A stretch of 7,993 nt of DNA from Gemmatimonadaceae bacterium (lineage in GTDB: Bacteria > Gemmatimonadota > Gemmatimonadetes > Gemmatimonadales > Gemmatimonadaceae). Numbering within the stretch: the stretch's first letter is position 1; each line of letters begins with the position of its first letter. A model generated the notes under the pieces. The model was not told where the DNA came from and did no database searches. It worked only from the letters and a program-made list of their open reading frames with translations. Position numbers and translations under genes: made by a program. Location of the stretch: NCBI GenBank assembly GCA_013813605.1, contig JACCRL010000176.1, positions 1-7,993 on the forward strand, read 5' to 3'. Shown one piece after another: positions 5,538-7,993 of this stretch.

Positions 5538-7595
5538 CTAGCGGCCGTGCAGTGCGGCCAGCGAGCTCCTGTTTGGATCCTGCTTGCCGCTTTTCGCCTT
5601 CAACTCGAACAGCTGGTCGCGAAGCCGCGCCGCCATCTCGAAATCGAGCGCGGTGGCGGCGTCGCGCATCTGTCCCTCGAGCTGCGCGATGAGGGCCGGC
5701 AGGTCCTTGGCCGAATAGCTCGACGTAGTCTCGGCGACGCGGCGTCCCTTCTCCGATTCCCGCGCCTCGCGCTCCGTGCGCGCGTCGGCGACGCGGGTGA
5801 TGAAGCGCACCTGGTCCGTGCTCTTGACGACACTCACCGGCGTGATGCCGTGCTCGAGATTGTAAGCTGTCTGGATCTCGCGCCGCCGCGAGGTTTCGCC
5901 GATGCACCGCTCCATCGAGCCGGTCATGCGGTCAGCGTAGAAGATCGCGCGCCCGCTGAGATGCCGCGCCGCACGGCCGACGGTCTGAATGAGCGACCGG
6001 TCGCTGCGGAGAAATCCTTCCTGGTCGGCGTCGAGTATCGCCACGAGAGAGACCTCCGGCAGGTCGAGACCTTCGCGCAGGAGGTTGATGCCGATGAGAA
6101 CGTCGAAATCGCCGAGCCGCAGGCCGCGGATGATCTCCATGCGCTCGATGGCGTCGATGTCGGCGTGCATGTAACGGACGCGCACCCCCATCTGCTGGAG
6201 GTAATCAGCGAGATCTTCAGCCATTCTCTTCGTAAGGGTCGTGACGAGCACGCGCTCGCCCTTCCGCTCGCGGATGTGAATCTCGTTCAGCAGGTCATCC
6301 ACCTGGCCGCGCACGGGGCGCACCTCGATCTCCGGATCGACGAGGCCCGTAGGGCGGATGATCTGCTCGACGACGGCTCCTTCGGACAGCCGCAGCTCGA
6401 TCTCGCCGGGCGTGGCGGTGATGTTGAGCGCGCGAGGCGTCAGCGACAGGAACTCGTCGAACATCAGCGGCCGGTTGTCGAGCGCGCTGGGCAGGCGGAA
6501 TCCGTATTCGACGAGAGTCAGCTTTCGCGCGCGATCGCCATTGAACATCCCGCCGATCTGCGGCAGGGTCACGTGCGCCTCGTCGACGACGACGAGGAAA
6601 TCCTCCGGGAAGTAATCGAACAGGCACGCCGGCCGCTCGCCGATCGCGCGTCCGGAAAGGTGCCGCGAGTAGTTCTCGATTCCGGCGCACGTGCCGATTT
6701 CGAGCATCATCTCGATGTCGAAGTTCGTGCGCGATTCGAGGCGCTGCGCCTCGAGCAGCTTGCCCGTCGTGCGCAGCTCCTGCAGCCGTTGCGTCAGCTC
6801 TTCGCGAATGAGGCTGACGGCGTGCTCGATCTTCGGCCGCGACGTCACGAAATGCTTCGCCGGGTATATCGCCGCTTTATCCAGTGCGGCGATCGTGTCG
6901 CCGGTGAGCGGATTGATCTTGCTGATCTTCTCGATCTCGTCGCCCCACATCTCGACGCGCACACCCTGCTCCTCATAGGCGGGCAGGATCTCGACGGTGT
7001 CGCCGCGCACGCGAAACGTGCCGCGTTCGAGACCCATGTCGTTGCGCGAGTACTGGATCTTGACCAGCGAGCGAAGAATCTCGTCGCGCGGAATCTTCTG
7101 CCCGCGCGTCAGCGTTACCATCTGCTCGCGGTAGCTGCGCGGGTCGCCGAGGCCATAGATGGCGGACACGGTCGCGATGATGATGACATCGTTGCGCTCC
7201 ATGAGGCTCGATGTCGCGCGCAGCCTCAGGCGGTCGATGTCCTCATTGATCGAGGCGTCCTTCTCGATATAGGTGTCCGTCGTCGGTACGTATGCTTCGG
7301 GCTGGTAGTAGTCGTAGTACGAGATGAAGTACTCGACGGCGTTGTGCGGGAAAAAGCCCTTGATCTCACCGTAAAGCTGGGCGGCGAGAGTCTTGTTGTG
7401 AGAGAGCACGAGCGTCGGCCGGCCGAAATTCCTGATTACGTTTGCCACCGTCATCGTCTTTCCCGACCCCGTCACGCCGAGCAGCGTTTGAAAGCGGTCG
7501 CCGCGCTCGAGTCCGCGCGTCAGCTCCTCGATCGCGCGCGGCTGGTCACCAGCGGGCTTGAAAGGAGCCTGGAGGTCAAACTCCGCTTTCGACAT
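5538..7595 (-). CDS. uvrB: Excinuclease ABC subunit B
   Basis: UvrB is the damage-verifying helicase-like subunit of nucleotide excision repair; it is loaded by UvrA and recruits UvrC. The full-length 685-residue protein has [11 protein letters not shown] (12-22), the Walker A GVTGSGKT (40-47) and [13 protein letters not shown] (65-77). The DNA-clamping beta-hairpin around 93-117 includes the [12 protein letters not shown] tyrosines. Further on are DEAH (338-341), a motif III of [10 protein letters not shown] (391-400), [13 protein letters not shown] (503-515) and motif [10 protein letters not shown] (537-544). The C-terminal UVR motif (about 631-665) binds UvrC. Two small departures from the common sequence are TAT in place of SAT, and [10 protein letters not shown] where most have DADKEGFLRS. 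The ATG at 7595 is forced, since an in-frame TAA lies two codons upstream. The gene overlaps the relA/spoT end by 20 bases, and its stop abuts tsaE. Coupling to the stringent-response gene is unusual but plausible. Confidence 0.98.
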   Translation of the reverse strand: MSKAEFDLQAPFKPAGDQPRAIEELTRGLERGDRFQTLLGVTGSGKTMTVANVIRNFGRPTLVLSHNKTLAAQLYGEIKGFFPHNAVEYFISYYDYYQPEAYVPTTDTYIEKDASINEDIDRLRLRATSSLMERNDVIIIATVSAIYGLGDPRSYREQMVTLTRGQKIPRDEILRSLVKIQYSRNDMGLERGTFRVRGDTVEILPAYEEQGVRVEMWGDEIEKISKINPLTGDTIAALDKAAIYPAKHFVTSRPKIEHAVSLIREELTQRLQELRTTGKLLEAQRLESRTNFDIEMMLEIGTCAGIENYSRHLSGRAIGERPACLFDYFPEDFLVVVDEAHVTLPQIGGMFNGDRARKLTLVEYGFRLPSALDNRPLMFDEFLSLTPRALNITATPGEIELRLSEGAVVEQIIRPTGLVDPEIEVRPVRGQVDDLLNEIHIRERKGERVLVTTLTKRMAEDLADYLQQMGVRVRYMHADIDAIERMEIIRGLRLGDFDVLIGINLLREGLDLPEVSLVAILDADQEGFLRSDRSLIQTVGRAARHLSGRAIFYADRMTGSMERCIGETSRRREIQTAYNLEHGITPVSVVKSTDQVRFITRVADARTEREARESEKGRRVAETTSSYSAKDLPALIAQLEGQMRDAATALDFEMAARLRDQLFELKAKSGKQDPNRSSLAALHGR

Positions 7596-7993
7596 TCCTT
7601 ACATCGCTGGTGAGGCGTTCGCGCCGGGCGACTTCGGTCACACCTTTGACGCGCCGCGCTGCTTTGAGGATTTTCTGCAGGTGGGCGAGGTTGCCTACCT
7701 CGACAGCGAGCTCGCCGGATACGTGGCCGTCGGCGCTGTGCAGCTCGAAGCTGCGGATGTCGGTTCCCGTCGCTGAAACGGCGGTCGCCAGATCCGCGTA
7801 AAGTCCACGCCGGTCGGTCGCCTCGAGCGCCAGACGGACCATGAACTTCTCGCCCTCCAATTCCTTCCAGTCGATGTCCAGCCGGCGCTCGGGTTCCTGT
7901 ACGAGCATCAGCAGGTTGGGGCAATCGGCGCGGTGGATGCTCACGCCGCGCCCACGCGTTACGTAGCCGACGACCGAGTCGCCAGGCACCGGC
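7576..7993 (-). CDS. relA: RelA/SpoT-type (p)ppGpp synthetase/hydrolase, C-terminal part only
   Basis: The frame is open to the right edge, so only the last 138 codons are seen; the hydrolase, synthetase and TGS domains lie outside. What is visible is regulatory: [26 protein letters not shown], the conserved stretch with its cysteine just before the ACT region of long Rel proteins. A C-terminal ACT domain follows, with [22 protein letters not shown], a GELAVEV strand and [17 protein letters not shown]. These parts sense uncharged tRNA on the ribosome or tune synthesis against hydrolysis in the family. The protein is not truncated at this end and its TGA (7578-7576) lies inside uvrB. I cannot tell from this fragment whether it is bifunctional Rel, RelA or SpoT; in most bacteria outside the gamma- and betaproteobacteria a single bifunctional Rel would be expected. 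Confidence 0.93.
   Translation of the reverse strand, partial: PVPGDSVVGYVTRGRGVSIHRADCPNLLMLVQEPERRLDIDWKELEGEKFMVRLALEATDRRGLYADLATAVSATGTDIRSFELHSADGHVSGELAVEVGNLAHLQKILKAARRVKGVTEVARRERLTSDVRNVESGV
7593..7604 (-). promoter_or_regulatory. Start-stop minimal ORF next to the uvrB start
   Basis: On the minus strand the 12 bases ATGTAAGGAATG read start, stop, GGA, start: an ATG-TAA pair lies in frame two codons before the uvrB ATG. AAGGA, the only Shine-Dalgarno-like stretch, directly abuts the uvrB ATG, so its spacing is too short to be normal. This may favour coupled rather than independent initiation of uvrB, or may be chance. Confidence 0.25.

Noticed and set aside
5269..5907. A 212-codon minus-strand frame spanning the uvrB-tsaE junction
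   Set aside because: It is a compositional shadow, rich in Arg, Gly, Ala and His, in a different frame from both well-identified genes.
5448..7613. A 721-codon plus-strand open frame lying opposite uvrB and the ends of its neighbours
   Set aside because: It is the antisense shadow of uvrB, whose product is unmistakable. Long antisense frames are expected in GC-rich coding DNA, and the translation (rich in R, H, D, L and A) has no recognisable domain.

Overview
This is a compact, GC-rich bacterial chromosomal segment in which every convincing gene lies on the minus strand, so the window reads from right to left. In that order the genes are: the end of a RelA/SpoT-type (p)ppGpp enzyme (cut by the right edge), uvrB, tsaE, tsaB, rimI, ssb, a 360-base non-coding stretch with a strong intrinsic terminator, a secreted LysM-domain protein, a precorrin-2 dehydrogenase of the siroheme pathway, and hemA (cut by the left edge). 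This is core housekeeping DNA. I see no mobile genes, tRNAs, rRNAs or CRISPR array.

The organism is a high-GC bacterium that makes 5-aminolevulinate by the C5 (glutamyl-tRNA) route. At least four genes (ssb, hemA, the dehydrogenase and the LysM gene) appear to start with GTG, and rimI probably does too. The signal peptide and LysM protein fit a cell with an envelope or periplasmic compartment. The overall impression is of Gemmatimonadota or a similar deep-branching Gram-negative lineage, but this is inferred from protein style and gene order, not proven.

Right block (about 3170-7993): relA/spoT overlaps uvrB by 20 bases; uvrB stops directly against the tsaE ATG; tsaE and tsaB share an ATGA; tsaB and rimI probably share a GTGA. 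This looks like one translationally coupled transcript. It joins stringent response, nucleotide excision repair, the t6A37 tRNA modification factors TsaE and TsaB, S18 N-acetylation (RimI), and then, after a 78-base gap, single-strand DNA binding protein with its own strong ribosome binding site. TsaD and TsaC, needed for t6A, are not in the window.

Middle (2962-3325): a non-coding region with a 13-bp terminator stem and T-run on the minus strand. It sits inside a roughly 190-base element bounded by 17-base inverted repeats (15 of 17 positions pair). This is the least explained part of the window.

Left block (1-2961): a LysM protein with a signal peptide, then an 83-base gap holding a possible 19-codon leader ORF, then two overlapping tetrapyrrole genes. 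HemA commits glutamate to tetrapyrroles, and the precorrin-2 dehydrogenase diverts uroporphyrinogen-derived precorrin-2 to siroheme (or a related product). Further heme genes may follow beyond the left edge.
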